Below are positions 43,161 through 57,800 of a DNA stretch of 64,000 nt, one piece after another. Every line of letters starts with the position of its first letter. Position 1 is the first letter of the stretch. Made by a program: the position numbers and the translations under genes. This DNA is from Lithobates sylvaticus (lineage: Eukaryota; Chordata; Amphibia; Anura; Ranidae), in NCBI GenBank assembly GCA_028564925.1, contig CM053030.1, positions 2,317,561 through 2,381,560 on the forward strand. Direction: 5' to 3'. The notes beneath the pieces were generated by a model. That model ran no database searches. It worked only from the letters and a program-made list of their open reading frames with translations, and was not told the DNA's origin.

Positions 43161-44694
43161 AGGGGCATCTGACACATGTCACTTTGATTGTTGCCTTTAA
43201 ATGATCAGTGTGCTGCCAGATTACATAATACCTGTATACAGTGTGAGTCCTGAGTACAGGGAGGGGGGCAACACAGCGAGGGTCCTCACCTCCGCTACTG
43301 CACCCCTTTACATACCAGTGTCTGTCCAAATCCGCCCCCCGTGTCTGCAAATGTATGGAGCCTCTGGAGGAATATCATCAGACTTCACTGTCAGTGCCTC
43401 TATGGACACAAAATCTTCCAATGGGGACACCGGCTCTGGTGACAACTGTCAAACCTATCACTTCCTGTTGTGTCTTCAGGACAGGAAACGATGGAAAATC
43501 TCCCCAATGGGACACAGACTGCAAAGAAAAAAATAAATGAACAGACTATTCCTTACTGGGAGGGTACAGGCGCCTCCCCATACCAGGCCCCCCCCCCCTC
43601 TGACATCATCACTTCGACACGCTTTCTGCTACAATGTAACAAAAAGTGATAACATGGAGGAGGATGCGGCATCCCGCCCCTGGCCAGGATCCCAGCTCCA
43701 CCCTACCCAGCAACAAAGAGGTTACACATGTGAATACACGGCGACATGGCCAATGCTGGCGAGATAGAGAGCCTGGCCCCTCCCCCTCCTACCAGCAGCC
43801 GCTTAGCACTTGATTCTAGGGGTCTTGGTAAGTCATAGAGCCCCCCCCCAGGGGCCCCCATGGTATCATCCTGACCCCCAATCTGCCCCAGGAATTCCAG
43901 CGGCCAGAGGGGAATTACAGGTCTTCCTTCACCGATGAGGCATGGGGGGCCCCCCGTCAGGTGGGCTGTACGGGGGCCCCATGATTTCTAATGGAGGCTC
44001 TGCTTTTCTTCATCTAAAACCCCCCAAAAAACTTACAGTTAATAATAATAAATAACAATAATATTATTAATAATATTCTTCTTATTATTGTTGTTATTAC
44101 TTGTGGCATCAGAAAATGCAGTGTAGAAATCTCCCAATCACTATCAGAGCATCCATGAGGCAGCGTCTTAGAGCGTCAGCTCTGCGGGTCAGGGCGGAGG
44201 CGGGCACACACACACGCGTGTTTTGTTGTGCTCTCCATAGCAGCGGGTCTCTGCCGTCTTCGGGGAGATGGATGGCGTGACCGGGAGTATTTCAGGACCT
44301 TGGACAGGCACCAGCCGGCTGGCAGCTGTGAGACTTTCCAGCTCTGTGGCAGTGCCAGCTGCTGCCAGTCCCCGCACACCCTCCGATGACCCTCCACCCG
44401 CCTCCCTGGAGATAATAGGGGGCTGTTTACAACGCTCAACTATTTCCTATATCTCCTCCAGAGAAAAAAACCTGACACTGGAGGCAATGTGAGGAAAGTT
44501 CCTACTCCACCGAAAACCGTGAAAGATGCCAGAGCAGGGTGGAGTCAGGTATTAGCGGAATGTTCTGCAATGATAAGACATAAATATTCTTCAGGAAATG
44601 TGTGGAAAGTGGAAGACGTCCAATGCAGACTGCAGCAAATACGTCATATTTAAATTTCGCTGCAAAGTGCAGATATTGGTTCAAGTTAAGGAGC
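43161..44694. other. Unique-looking sequence with a small TAA microsatellite
   Basis: This is 1.5 kb of mixed sequence. A degenerate TAA/TTA microsatellite lies at 44038-44102. CpG-rich sequence at about 44170-44290 is followed by an ATG at 44268 in a 74-codon frame. No known gene is recognised. Confidence 0.5.
44038..44102. repeat. Degenerate TAA/TTA microsatellite
   Basis: Runs of AATAATAATAAATAACAAT and TATTATTAATAATATTC are followed by TTATTATTGTTGTTATTAC. It is a simple low-complexity tract. Confidence 0.85.
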
Positions 44695-46600
44695 TGAAGG
44701 GTTAACGAAGTGTAGGGTGTCCGCACTGGGAAGGCATAATGAGCTGTGCCTAGTGTGGTGTCCACAAAATGAAGGGTTAGAGAGCTGTGCCCTGTGGGGT
44801 GTCCACACTAGGAAGGGTTAATGAGCTGTGCCGGGTGGGGTGTCTGTACTACGAAGGGTTAATGAGCTGTGCTGGGTGGGGTGTCTGTACTACGAAGGGT
44901 TAATGAGCTGTGCCGGGTGGGGTGTCTGTACTACGAAGGGTTAATGAGCTGTGCCGGGTGGGGTGTCTGCTCTAGGAAGGGGTTAATAATCTGTGCCGGG
45001 TGGGGTGTCTGTAATACGAAGGGTTAATGAGCTGTGCCGGGTGGGGTGTCTGCTCTAGGAAGGGTTAATAATCTGTGCAGGGTGGGGTGTCTGTACTAGG
45101 AAGGGTTAATGAGCTGTGCCGGGTGGGGTGTCTGCACTAGGAGGGGTTAATGAGCTATGCCGGGTGGGGTGTCTGTACTAGGAAGGGTTAATGAGCTGTG
45201 CCGGGTGGGGTGTCTGCACTAGGAAGGGTTAATGAGCTGTGCCGGGTGGGGTGTCTGCACTAGGAAGGGTTAATGAGCTGTGCCGGGTGGGGTGTCTGCA
45301 GTATCAAGGGTTAATAATCTGTGCCGGGTGGGGTGTCTGCACTATCAAGGGTTAATAATCTGTGCCGGGTGGGGTGTCTGCACTATCAAGGGTTAATAAT
45401 CTGTGCCGGGTGGGGTGTCTGCACTATCAAGGGTTAATAATCTGTGCCGGGTGGGGGTCTGCACTATGAAGGGTTAATAATCTGTGGCGGGTGGGGGTCT
45501 GCACTAGGAAGGGTTAATAATCTGTGCCGGGTGGGGTGTCTGCACTATCAAGGGTTAATAATCTGTGCCGGGTGGGGTGTCTGCACTATCAAGGGTTAAT
45601 AATCTGTGCCGGGTGGGGTGTCTGCACTATCAAGGGTTAATAATCTGTGCCGGGTGGGGGTCTGCACTATGAAGGGTTAATAATCTGTGGCGGGTGGGGG
45701 TCTGCACTAGGAAGGGTTAATAATCTGTGCCGGGTGGGGTGTCTGTACTATCAAGGGTTAATAATCGGTGGCGGGTGGGGTGTCTGCACTAGGAAGGGTT
45801 AATAATCTGTGCCGGGTGGGGTGTCTGTACTATGAAGGGTTAATAATCTGTGGCGGGTGGGGTGTCTGTACTAGGAAGGGTTAATAATCTGTGGCGGGTG
45901 GGGTGTCTGCTCTATGAAGGGTTAATAATCTGTGCCGGGTGGGGTGTCTGTACTAGGAAGGGTTAATAATCTGTGCCGGGTGGGGTGTCTGCTCTAGGAA
46001 GGGTTAATAATCTGTGGCGGGTGGTGTGTCTGCTCTAGGAAGGGTTAATAATCTGTGGCGGGTGGGGTGTCAGCACTAGAAGGGGTTAATAATCTGTGGC
46101 GGGTGGTGTGTCTGCTCCAGGAAGGGTTAATAATCTGTGGCGGGTGGTGTGTCTGCTCTAGGAAGGGTTAATAATCTGTGGCGGGTGGTGTGTCTGCTCC
46201 AGGAAGGGTTAATAATCTGTGGCGGGTGGTGTGTCTGCTCCAGGAAGGGTTAATAATCTGTGGCGGGTGGTGTGTCTGCTCTAGGAAGGGTTAATAATCT
46301 GTGGCGGGTGGTGTGTCTGCTCTAGGAAGGGTTAATAATCTGTGGCGGGTGGGGTGTCTGCACTATGAAGGGTTAATAATCTGTCGCGGGTGGTGTGTCA
46401 GCACTAGGAAGGGTTAATAATCTGTGGCGGGTGGGGTGTCAGCACTAGGAGGGGTTAATAATCTGTGGCGGGTGGTGTGTCTGCTCCAGGAAGGGTTAAT
46501 AATCTGTGGCGGGTGGTGTGTCTGCTCTAGGAAGGGTTAATAATCTGTGGCGGGTGGGGTGTCAGCACTAGGAGGGGTTAATAATCTGTGCCGGGTGGTG
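44695..46600 (+). repeat. 41-bp minisatellite, about 47 units
   Basis: The core is AAGGGTTAATAATCTGTG followed by CCGGGTGGGGTGTCTGC and a variable ACTATC, ACTAGG, TCTAGG or TCCAGG. Three zones are visible. To about 45300 the unit has GAGCTGTG; from about 45300 it has AATCTGTG; and from about 46010 a GGCGGGTGGTGTGTCTGCTC version dominates. A 40-bp version with GGGTGGGGGTCTGC recurs near 45450-45500 and 45650-45710. Confidence 0.96.
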
Positions 46601-47165
46601 ATTGCTGTCAGTGTAGTAATTAGTTCTCAGTATGGTGAAACGCGTCGCTGTGAATCGGCCATCTGCTCGGGGGATCTGGGGAACGTTCTCCACAAATATT
46701 TACCTTCCAATCACCGAGAGACTCCAAAAATCCTCATTACACCACGGATCCACAGCAACCAATCAGAGAAGAGCGATTGTAAGCTCTAAGGAGCAGGGCC
46801 CTCTCATTCCTCCTGATCGATCGGGGCAAAGACGAATGACGGCTACATCGGATAACTCTGGGAGGAAGTACAATGACATCCTCTTCCCGCACACACCGAG
46901 GGGCGCATCCGGGAATATCCGTGTCTTGTGGACCCGCCGCGTCACAGATCGGGGTAAAGGGCCAATGACAGCGGCTCTATACCACACGATCGCTCTGTCC
47001 AATGGAGGAGCGATCACTTGTCATCAAACCGACGCATGTTCGGTTCAGTTCCTCCCCTCTCCTCGCACCGATCGGTACAGCGAGGAGAAGGCAGGTGCTG
47101 CAGCACTTGTGGGCTGGTCTGAAATGCCCACCGCGCTGATCTGTGCCCATCCATGGCTCATCCAT
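46601..47165. other. Unique-looking, CpG-containing segment
   Basis: This is 565 bp between the 41-bp and 21-bp arrays. It has GTGAAACGCGTCGCTGTG near 46634 and a SINE-like GCGATTGTAAGCTC near 46773. No gene is recognised; the frames seen run on into the satellite. Confidence 0.45.
46766..46812 (+). repeat. SINE/LINE2-like body fragment
   Basis: GATTGTAAGCTCTAAGGAGC followed by AGGGCCCTCTCATTCCTCC matches the conserved GATTGTAAGCTCTTNNGGGC plus AGGGCC body of vertebrate SINE repeats as I remember them. It is short and isolated. The related TGTAAGCTCTTGGG occurs in every unit of the 74-bp array. Confidence 0.5.
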
Positions 47166-48299
47166 CCCCATCCATACCACATCAGTGCTCATCGGTGCCA
47201 CTTCAGTGCTCATCCATGCCACATCAGTGCTCATCCGTGTCACATCAGTAATCATCCGTGCCACATCAGTGCTCATCCATGCCACATCAGTGCTCATCCG
47301 TGCCACATCAGTAATCATCCGTGCCACATCAGTGCTCATCCATGCCACATCAGTGCTCATCCGTGCCACATCAGTGCTCATCCATGCCACATCAGTGCTC
47401 ATCCGTGTCACATCAGTAATCATCCGTGCCACATCAGTGCTCATCCGTGCCACATCAGTGCTCATCCGTGCCACATCAGTGCTCATCCATGCCACATCAG
47501 TGCTCATCCGTGCCACATCAGTGCTCATCCATGCCACATCAGTGCTCATCCGTGCCACATCAGTACTCATCCGCGCCACATCAGTACTCATCCGTGTCAC
47601 ATTAGTACTCATCCATACCACATCAGTACTTATCCGTGCCACATTAGTGCTCATCACTGCCACATCAGTACTCATCCGTGGCACATCAGTGCTCATCCGT
47701 GTCACATCAGTATTCATCCGTGCCACATTAGTACTCATCCGTGTCACATCAGTAATCATCAGTGCCACATCAGTGCTCATCCGTGCCACATCAGTACTCA
47801 TCCGTGCCACATCAGTACTCATCCGTGGCACATCAGTACTCATCCGTAACACATCAGTGCTCACCCGTGCCACATATGTGCTCATCCGGGGCCACGTCAG
47901 TGCTCATCCGTGCCACATCAGTGCTCGTCCATGCCACATCAGTGCTCATCCGTGCCACATTAGTGCTCATCCATGCCACATCAGTACTCATCTGTGCCAC
48001 ATCAGTGCTCATCTGTGCTACATCAGTGCTCATCTGTGCCACATCAGTACTCATCTGTGCCACATCAGTGCTCATCCGTGCCACATTAGTACTCATCCGT
48101 GCAACATCAGTGCTCATCCATGCCACATCAGTTCTCATCCGTGCCACATTACTGCTCATCCGTGCCACATCAGTGCCCATCCGTGCCACATCAGTGCTCA
48201 TCTGTGCCACATCAGTGCTCATCCGTGCCACATCAGTACTCATCCGTGCCACATCAGTGCTCATCCGTGCCACATCAGTACTCATCCGTGCCACATCAG

Positions 48300-50860
48300 T
48301 ACTCATCCATACCACATTAGTACTCATCCGTGAAACATTAGTGCTCATCGGTGCCACATCAGTACTCATCAGTGGCACATCAGTGCTCATCCATGCCACA
48401 TCAGTGCTCATCCATGCCACATCAGTGCTCATCCATGCCACATCAGTACTCATCCGTGTCACATCAGTGCTCATCCGTGCCACATCAGTACTCATCCGTG
48501 CCACATCAGTGCTCATCCGTGCCACATCAGTACTCATCCGCGGCACATCAGTGCTCATCCGTGTCACATTAGTACTCATCCATACCACATTAGTACTCAT
48601 CCGTGCCACATTAGTGCTCATCGGTGCCACATCAGTACTCATCCATACCACATCAGTACTTATCCGTGCCACATCAGTACTCATCAGTGGCACATCAGTA
48701 CTCATCCGTGGCACATCAGTGATCATCCGTGTCACATCAGTATTCATCCGTGCCACATTAGTACTCATCTGTGTCACATCAGTAATCATCAGTGCCACAT
48801 CAGTGCTCATCCGTGCCACATCAGTACTCATCCATGCCACATCAGTACTCATCCGTGGCACATCAGTACTCATCCGTAACACATCAGTGCTCATCCGTGC
48901 CACATCAGTGCTCATCCGTGCCACGTCAGTGCTCATCCGTGCCACATCAGTGCTCCTCCGTGCCACATTAGTGCTCATCCGTGCCACATTAGTGCTCATC
49001 CTTGCCACATCAGTACTCATCTGTGCCACATCAGTGCTCATCCGTGCCACATCAGTGCTCATCTGTGCCACATCAGTGCTCATCCGTGCCACATCAGTAC
49101 TCATCTGTGCCACATCAGTGCTCATCCGTGCCACATTAGTACTCATCCGTGCAACATCAGTGCTCATCCGTGCCACATCAGTTCTCATCCGTGCCACATT
49201 AGTGCTCATCCGTGCCACATCAGTGCCCATCCGTGCCACATCAGTGCCCATCCGTGCCACATCAGTGCTCATCTGTGCCACATCAGTGCTCATCCGTGCC
49301 ACATTAGTACTCATCTGTGCCACATCAGTGCTCATCCGTGCCACATCAGTACTCATCCGTGCCACATCAGTACTCATCCGTGCCACATCAGTACTCATCC
49401 ATACCACATTAGTACTCATCCGTGAAACATTAGTGCTCATCGGTGCCACATCAGTACTCATCCGTGCCACATTAGTGCTCATCGCTGCCACATCAGTACT
49501 TATCCGTGTCACATCAGTACTCATCCGCGCCACATCAGTGCTCATCCGTGCCACATTAGTACTCATCCATACCACATTAGTACTCATCCATACCACATTA
49601 GTACTCATCCGTGAAACATTAGTGCTCATCGGTGCCACATCAGTACTCATCAGTGGCACATCAGTGCTCATCCATGCCACATCAGTGCTCATCCATGCCA
49701 CATCAGTGCTCATCCATGCCACATCAGTACTCATCCGTGTCACATCAGTGCTCATCCGTGCCACATCAGTACTCATCCGTGCCACATCAGTGCTCATCCG
49801 TGCCACATCAGTACTCATCCGCGGCACATCAGTGCTCATCCGTGTCACATTAGTACTCATCCATACCACATTAGTACTCATCCGTGCCACATTAGTGCTC
49901 ATCGGTGCCACATCAGTACTCATCCATACCACATCAGTACTTATCCGTGCCACATCAGTACTCATCAGTGGCACATCAGTACTCATCCGTGGCACATCAG
50001 TGATCATCCGTGTCACATCAGTATTCATCCGTGCCACATTAGTACTCATCTGTGTCACATCAGTAATCATCAGTGCCACATCAGTGCTCATCCGTGCCAC
50101 ATCAGTACTCATCCATGCCACATCAGTACTCATCCGTGGCACATCAGTACTCATCCGTAACACATCAGTGCTCATCCGTGCCACATCAGTGCTCATCCGT
50201 GCCACGTCAGTGCTCATCCGTGCCACATCAGTGCTCGTCCGTGCCACATTAGTGCTCATCCGTGCCACATTAGTGCTCATCCTTGCCACATCAGTACTCA
50301 TCTGTGCCACATCAGTGCTCATCCGTGCCACATCAGTGCTCATCTGTGCCACATCAGTGCTCATCCGTGCCACATCAGTACTCATCTGTGCCACATCAGT
50401 GCTCATCCGTGCCACATTAGTACTCATCCGTGCAACATCAGTGCTCATCCGTGCCACATCAGTTCTCATCCGTGCCACATTAGTGCTCATCCGTGCCACA
50501 TCAGTGCCCATCCGTGCCACATCAGTGCCCATCCGTGCCACATCAGTGCTCATCTGTGCCACATCAGTGCTCATCCGTGCCACATTAGTACTCATCTGTG
50601 CCACATCAGTGCTCATCCGTGCCACATCAGTACTCATCCGTGCCACATCAGTACTCATCCATACCACATTAGTACTCATCCGTGAAACATTAGTGCTCAT
50701 CGGTGCCACATCAGTACTCATCCGTGCCACATTAGTGCTCATCGCTGCCACATCAGTACTTATCCGTGTCACATCAGTACTCATCCGCGCCACATCAGTG
50801 CTCATCCGTGCCACATTAGTACTCATCCATACCACATTAGTACTCATCCATACCACATTA
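48300..50860 (+). repeat. 1,281-bp tandem duplication within the 21-bp satellite
   Basis: Positions 48300-49580 repeat at 49581-50860 with an offset of 1,281 bp (61 units). The GCGGCAC marker at 48540 and 49821 shows the offset, as do matching stretches at 48351 and 49632. I noticed few differences, for example GCTCCTCCG near 48950 against GCTCGTCCG near 50232. Confidence 0.88.
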
Positions 50861-53800
50861 GTACTCATCCGTGCCACATTAGTACTCATCCGTGCCACAT
50901 CAGTGCTCATCCGTTCCACATCAGTGCTCATCCATGCCACATCAGTACTCATCATGCCACATCAGTACTCATCCATACCACATCAGTGCTCATCCGTGCC
51001 ACATCAGTACTCATCCGTAACACATCAGTACTCATCCATACCACATTAGTGCTCATCCGTGCCACATCAGTGCCCATGCGTGCCACATTAGTGCTAATTC
51101 GTGCCACATCAGTGCTCATCCATGCCACATCAGTGCTCATCCGTGGCACATCAGTGCTCATTCGTGACACATCAGTGCTCATCTGTGCAACATCAGTACT
51201 CATCCGTGCCACATCAGTGCTCATCCATGCCACATCAGTACTCATCCGTGCCACATCAGTGCTCATCCGTGCCACATCAGTACTCATCCATGCCACATCA
51301 GTGCTCATCCATGCCACATCAATGCTCATCCATGCCAAATTAGTGCTCATCCATGCCACATCAGTACTCATCAATGCCAAATCAGTGCTCATCCGTGCCA
51401 CATCAGTGCTCATCAGTGCCACATCAGTGCTCATCCATGCCAAATCAGTGCTCATCCGTGCCACATCAGTTCTCATCCTTGCCACATCAGTGCTCATCCA
51501 TGACACATCAGTGCTCATCCATGCCACATCAGTACTCATCCGTGCCACATCAGTACTCATCTGTGCCACATCAGTGCTCATCCGTGCAACATCAGTGCTC
51601 ATCCGTGCCAAATTAGTGCTCATCCGTGCCACATCAGTGCTCATCCATGCCACATCAGTGCTCATCCATGCCACATCAGTGCTCATCCATGCCACATCAG
51701 TACTCATCCGTGCCACATCAGTACTCATCTGTGCCACATCAGTGCTCATCCGTGCAACATCAGTGCTCATCCGTGCCAAATAAGTGCTCATCAGTGCCAC
51801 ATCAGTGCTCATCCATGCCACATCAGTGCTCATCCATGCCACATCAGTACTCATCCGTGCCACATCAGTGCTCATCTGTGCAACATCAGTGCTCATCCGT
51901 GCCAAATTAGTGCTCATCCGTGCCACATCAGTGCTCATCCATGCCACATCAGTGCTCATCCATGCCACATCAGTGCTCATCCATGCCACATCAGTACTCA
52001 TCCGTGCCACATCAGTGCTCATCCATGCCACATCAGTGCTCATCCATGCCACATCAGTGCTCATCCATGCCACATCAGTACTCATCCGTGCCACATCAGT
52101 ACTCATCTGTGCCACATCAGTGCTCATCCGTGCAACATCAGTGCTCATCCGTGCCAAATTAGTGCTCATCCGTGCCACATCAGTGCTCATCCATGCCACA
52201 TCAGTGCTCATCCATGCCACATCAGTACTCATCTGTGCAACATCAGTGCTCATCTGTGCAACATCAGTGCTCATCCGTGCCAAATTAGTGCTCATCCGTG
52301 CCACATCAGTGCTCATCCATGCCACATCAGTGCTCATCCATGCCACATCAGTGCTCATCCATGCCACATCAGTACTCATCCGTGCCACATCAGTACTCAT
52401 CTGTGCCACATCAGTGCTCATCTGTGCCACATCAGTGCTCATCCGTGCAACATCAGTGCTCATCCGTGCCAAATTAGTGCTCATCCGTGCCACATCAGTG
52501 CTCATCCATGCCACATCAGTACTCATCCGTGCCACATCAGTGTTCATCTGTGCAACATCAGTGCTCATCCATGACACATCAGTGCTCATCCATGCCACAT
52601 CAGTACTCATCCGTGCCACATCAGTACTCATCTGTGCCACATCAGTGCTCATCTGTGCAACATCAGTGCTCATCTGTGCAACATCAGTGCTCATCCGTGC
52701 CACATCAGTTCTCATCCGTGCCACATCAGTGTTCATCCGTGCCACATCAGTGCTCATCCATGCCACATCAGTGCTCATCCGTGCCACATCAGTACTCATC
52801 CGTGCCACATCAGTGTTCATCTGTGCAACATCAGTGCTCATCCGTGACACATCAGTGCTCATCTATGCCACATCAGTACTCATCCGTGCCACATCAGTAC
52901 TCATCTGTGCCACATTAGTGCTCATCTGTGCAACATCAGTGCTCATCCGTGCAACATCAGTGCTCATCCGTGCCACATCAGTGCTCATCCATGCCACATC
53001 AGTACTCATCCGTGCCACATCAGTACTCATCTGTGCCACATCAGTGCTCATCTGTGCAACATCAGTGCTCATCCGTGCAACATCAGTGCTCCTCCGTGCC
53101 AAATTAGTGCTCATCCGTGCCACATCAGTGCTCATCCATGCCACATCAGTGCTCATCCATGCCACATCAGTACTCATCCGTGCCACATCAGTGCTCATCT
53201 GTGCAACATCAGTGCTCATCCGTGCCAAATTAGTGCTCATCCGTACCACATCAGTGCTCATCCATGCCACATCAGTACTCATCCGTGCCACATCAGTGTT
53301 CATCTGTGCAACATCAGTGCTCATCCATGACACATCAGTGCTCATCCATGCCACATCAGTACTCATCCGTGCCACATCAGTACTCATCTGTGCCACATCA
53401 GTGCTCATCTGTGCAACATCAGTGCTCATCCGTGCAACATCAGTGCTCATCCGTGCCAAATTAGTGCTCATCCGTGCCACATCAGTGCTCATCCATGCCA
53501 CATCAGTGCTCATCCATGCCACATCAGTACTCATCCGTGCCACATCAGTGCTCATCTGTGCAACATCAGTGCTCATCCGTGCCAAATTAGTGCTCATCCG
53601 TGCCACATCAGTGCTCATCCATGCCACATCAGTGCTCATCCATGCCACATCAGTGCTCATCCATGCCACATCAGTACTCATCCGTGCCACATCAGTACTC
53701 ATCCGTGCCACATCAGTGCTCATCTGTGCCACATCAGTGCTCATCCGTGCAACATCAGTGCTCATCCGTGCCAAATTAGTGCTCATCCGTGCCACATCAG

Positions 53801-54827
53801 TGCTCATCCATGCCACATCAGTGCTCATCCATGCCACATCAGTACTCATCCGTGCCACATCAGTGTTCATCTGTGTAACATCAGTGCTCATCCATGACAC
53901 ATCAGTGCTCATCCATGCCACATCAGTACTCATCCGTGCCACATCAGTGCTCATCTGTGCAACATCAGTGCTCATCTGTGCAACATCAGTGCTCATCCGT
54001 GCCAAATTAGTGCTCATCCATGCCACATCAGTGCTCATCCATGCCACATCAGTGCTCATCCATGCCACATCAGTACTCATCCGTGCCACATCAGTGTTCA
54101 TCTGTGCAACATCAGTGCTCATCCATGACACATCAGTGCTCATCCATGCCACATCAGTACTCATCCGTGCCACATCAGTGTTCATCTGTGCAACATCAGT
54201 GCTCATCCGTGCCACATCAGTACTCATCCGTGCCACATCAGTACTCATCTGTGCCACATCAGTGCTCATCTGTGCAACATCAGTGCTCATCCGTGCCACA
54301 TCAGTGCTCATCCATGCCACATCAGTGCTCATCCGTGCCACATCAGTACTCATCTGTGCCACATCAGTGCTCATCTGTGCAACATCAGTGCTCATCCGTG
54401 CCAAATTAGTGCTCATCCGTGCCACATCAGTGCTCATCCATGCCACATCAGTGCTCATCCGTGCCACATCAGTACTCATCCGTGCCACATCAGTGTTCAT
54501 CTGTGCAACATGAGTGCTCATCCGTGCCACATCAGTACTCATCCGTGCCACATCAGTACCCATCCGTGCCACATCAGTGCTCATCTGTGCCACATCAGTA
54601 CTCATCCGTGCCACATTAGTGCTCATCCATACCATTCCGTGTCACATTAGTACTCATCCGTGTCACATCAGTACTCATCCGTGCCACATTAGTGCTCATC
54701 CGTGTCACATCAGTACTCATCCGTGCCACATCAGTGCCCATCCGTGCCACATTAGTGCTCATCCATGCCACATCAGTGCTTATCCGTGCCACATCAGTGC
54801 TCATCCGTGTCACATCAGTACTCATCC
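49821..54827 (+). repeat. 5,007-bp higher-order repeat, copy A
   Basis: Copy A is delimited by the GCGGCACATCAGTGCTC marker at 49821 and its next match at 54828. It joins an older-type segment (to about 50955, shared with the 1,281-bp duplication) to a segment rich in CAACATCAG and CCAAATTAG variants. Confidence 0.9.
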
Positions 54828-57800
54828 GCGGCACATCAGTGCTCATCCGTGTCACATTAGTACTCATCCATACCACATTAGTACTCATCCGTGCCACATT
54901 AGTGCTCATCGGTGCCACATCAGTACTCATCCATACCACATCAGTACTTATCCGTGCCACATCAGTACTCATCAGTGGCACATCAGTACTCATCCGTGGC
55001 ACATCAGTGATCATCCGTGTCACATCAGTATTCATCCGTGCCACATTAGTACTCATCTGTGTCACATCAGTAATCATCAGTGCCACATCAGTGCTCATCC
55101 GTGCCACATCAGTACTCATCCATGCCACATCAGTACTCATCCGTGGCACATCAGTACTCATCCGTAACACATCAGTGCTCATCCGTGCCACATCAGTGCT
55201 CATCCGTGCCACGTCAGTGCTCATCCGTGCCACATCAGTGCTCGTCCGTGCCACATTAGTGCTCATCCGTGCCACATTAGTGCTCATCCTTGCCACATCA
55301 GTACTCATCTGTGCCACATCAGTGCTCATCCGTGCCACATCAGTGCTCATCTGTGCCACATCAGTGCTCATCCGTGCCACATCAGTACTCATCTGTGCCA
55401 CATCAGTGCTCATCCGTGCCACATTAGTACTCATCCGTGCAACATCAGTGCTCATCCGTGCCACATCAGTTCTCATCCGTGCCACATTAGTGCTCATCCG
55501 TGCCACATCAGTGCCCATCCGTGCCACATCAGTGCCCATCCGTGCCACATCAGTGCTCATCTGTGCCACATCAGTGCTCATCCGTGCCACATTAGTACTC
55601 ATCTGTGCCACATCAGTGCTCATCCGTGCCACATCAGTACTCATCCGTGCCACATCAGTACTCATCCATACCACATTAGTACTCATCCGTGAAACATTAG
55701 TGCTCATCGGTGCCACATCAGTACTCATCCGTGCCACATTAGTGCTCATCGCTGCCACATCAGTACTTATCCGTGTCACATCAGTACTCATCCGCGCCAC
55801 ATCAGTGCTCATCCGTGCCACATTAGTACTCATCCATACCACATTAGTACTCATCCATACCACATTAGTACTCATCCGTGCCACATTAGTACTCATCCGT
55901 GCCACATCAGTGCTCATCCGTTCCACATCAGTGCTCATCCATGCCACATCAGTACTCATCTTGCCACATCAGTACTCATCCATACCACATCAGTGCTCAT
56001 CCGTGCCACATCAGTACTCATCCGTAACACATCAGTACTCATCCATACCACATTAGTGCTCATCCGTGCCACATCAGTGCCCATGCGTGCCACATTAGTG
56101 CTAATTCGTGCCACATCAGTGCTCATCCATGCCACATCAGTGCTCATCCGTGGCACATCAGTGCTCATTCGTGACACATCAGTGCTCATCTGTGCAACAT
56201 CAGTACTCATCCGTGCCACATCAGTGCTCATCCATGCCACATCAGTACTCATCCGTGCCACATCAGTGCTCATCCGTGCCACATCAGTACTCATCCATGC
56301 CACATCAGTGCTCATCCATGCCACATCAATGCTCATCCATGCCAAATTAGTGCTCATCCATGCCACATCAGTACTCATCAATGCCAAATCAGTGCTCATC
56401 CGTGCCACATCAGTGCTCATCAGTGCCACATCAGTGCTCATCCATGCCAAATCAGTACTCATCCGTGCCAAATTAGTGCTCATCTGTGCCACATCAGTGC
56501 TCATCCATGACACATCAGTGCTCATCCATGCCACATCAGTACTCATCCGTGCCACATCAGTACTCATCTGTGCCACATCAGTGCTCATCCGTGCAACATC
56601 AGTGCTCATCCGTGCCAAATTAGTGCTCATCCGTGCCACATCAGTGCTCATCCATGCCACATCAGTGCTCATCCATGCCACATCAGTGCTCATCCATGCC
56701 ACATCAGTACTCATCCGTGCCACATCAGTACTCATCTGTGCCACATCAGTGCTCATCCGTGCAACATCAGTGCTCATCCGTGCCAAATTAGTGCTCATCA
56801 GTGCCACATCAGTGCTCATCCATGCCACATCAGTGCTCATCCATGCCACATCAGTACTCATCCGTGCCACATCAGTGCTCATCTGTGCAACATCAGTGCT
56901 CATCCGTGCCAAATTAGTGCTCATCCGTGCCACATCAGTGCTCATCCATGCCACATCAGTGCTCATCCATGCCACATCAGTGCTCATCCATGCCACATCA
57001 GTACTCATCCGTGCCACATCAGTGCTCATCCATGCCACATCAGTGCTCATCCATGCCACATCAGTGCTCATCCATGCCACATCAGTACTCATCCGTGCCA
57101 CATCAGTACTCATCTGTGCCACATCAGTGCTCATCCGTGCAACATCAGTGCTCATCCGTGCCAAATTAGTGCTCATCCGTGCCACATCAGTGCTCATCCA
57201 TGCCACATCAGTGCTCATCCATGCCACATCAGTACTCATCTGTGCAACATCAGTGCTCATCTGTGCAACATCAGTGCTCATCCGTGCCAAATTAGTGCTC
57301 ATCCGTGCCACATCAGTGCTCATCCATGCCACATCAGTGCTCATCCATGCCACATCAGTGCTCATCCATGCCACATCAGTACTCATCCGTGCCACATCAG
57401 TACTCATCTGTGCCACATCAGTGCTCATCTGTGCCACATCAGTGCTCATCCGTGCAACATCAGTGCTCATCCGTGCCAAATTAGTGCTCATCCGTGCCAC
57501 ATCAGTGCTCATCCATGCCACATCAGTACTCATCCGTGCCACATCAGTGTTCATCTGTGCAACATCAGTGCTCATCCATGACACATCAGTGCTCATCCAT
57601 GCCACATCAGTACTCATCCGTGCCACATCAGTACTCATCTGTGCCACATCAGTGCTCATCTGTGCAACATCAGTGCTCATCTGTGCAACATCAGTGCTCA
57701 TCCGTGCCACATCAGTACTCATCCGTGCCACATCAGTGTTCATCCGTGCCACATCAGTGCTCATCCATGCCACATCAGTGCTCATCCGTGCCACATCAGT

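Noticed and set aside
44695-46600. Possible interstitial telomere repeat (GGGTTA in each unit)
   Set aside because: Only one GGGTTA occurs per 41-bp unit and it is not in tandem, so this is coincidence within a minisatellite unit.
46550-47100. A promoter with a CCAAT box near 46757
   Set aside because: A lone AACCAATCAG plus some CpGs is not enough. The segment also carries SINE-like sequence and no exon follows.
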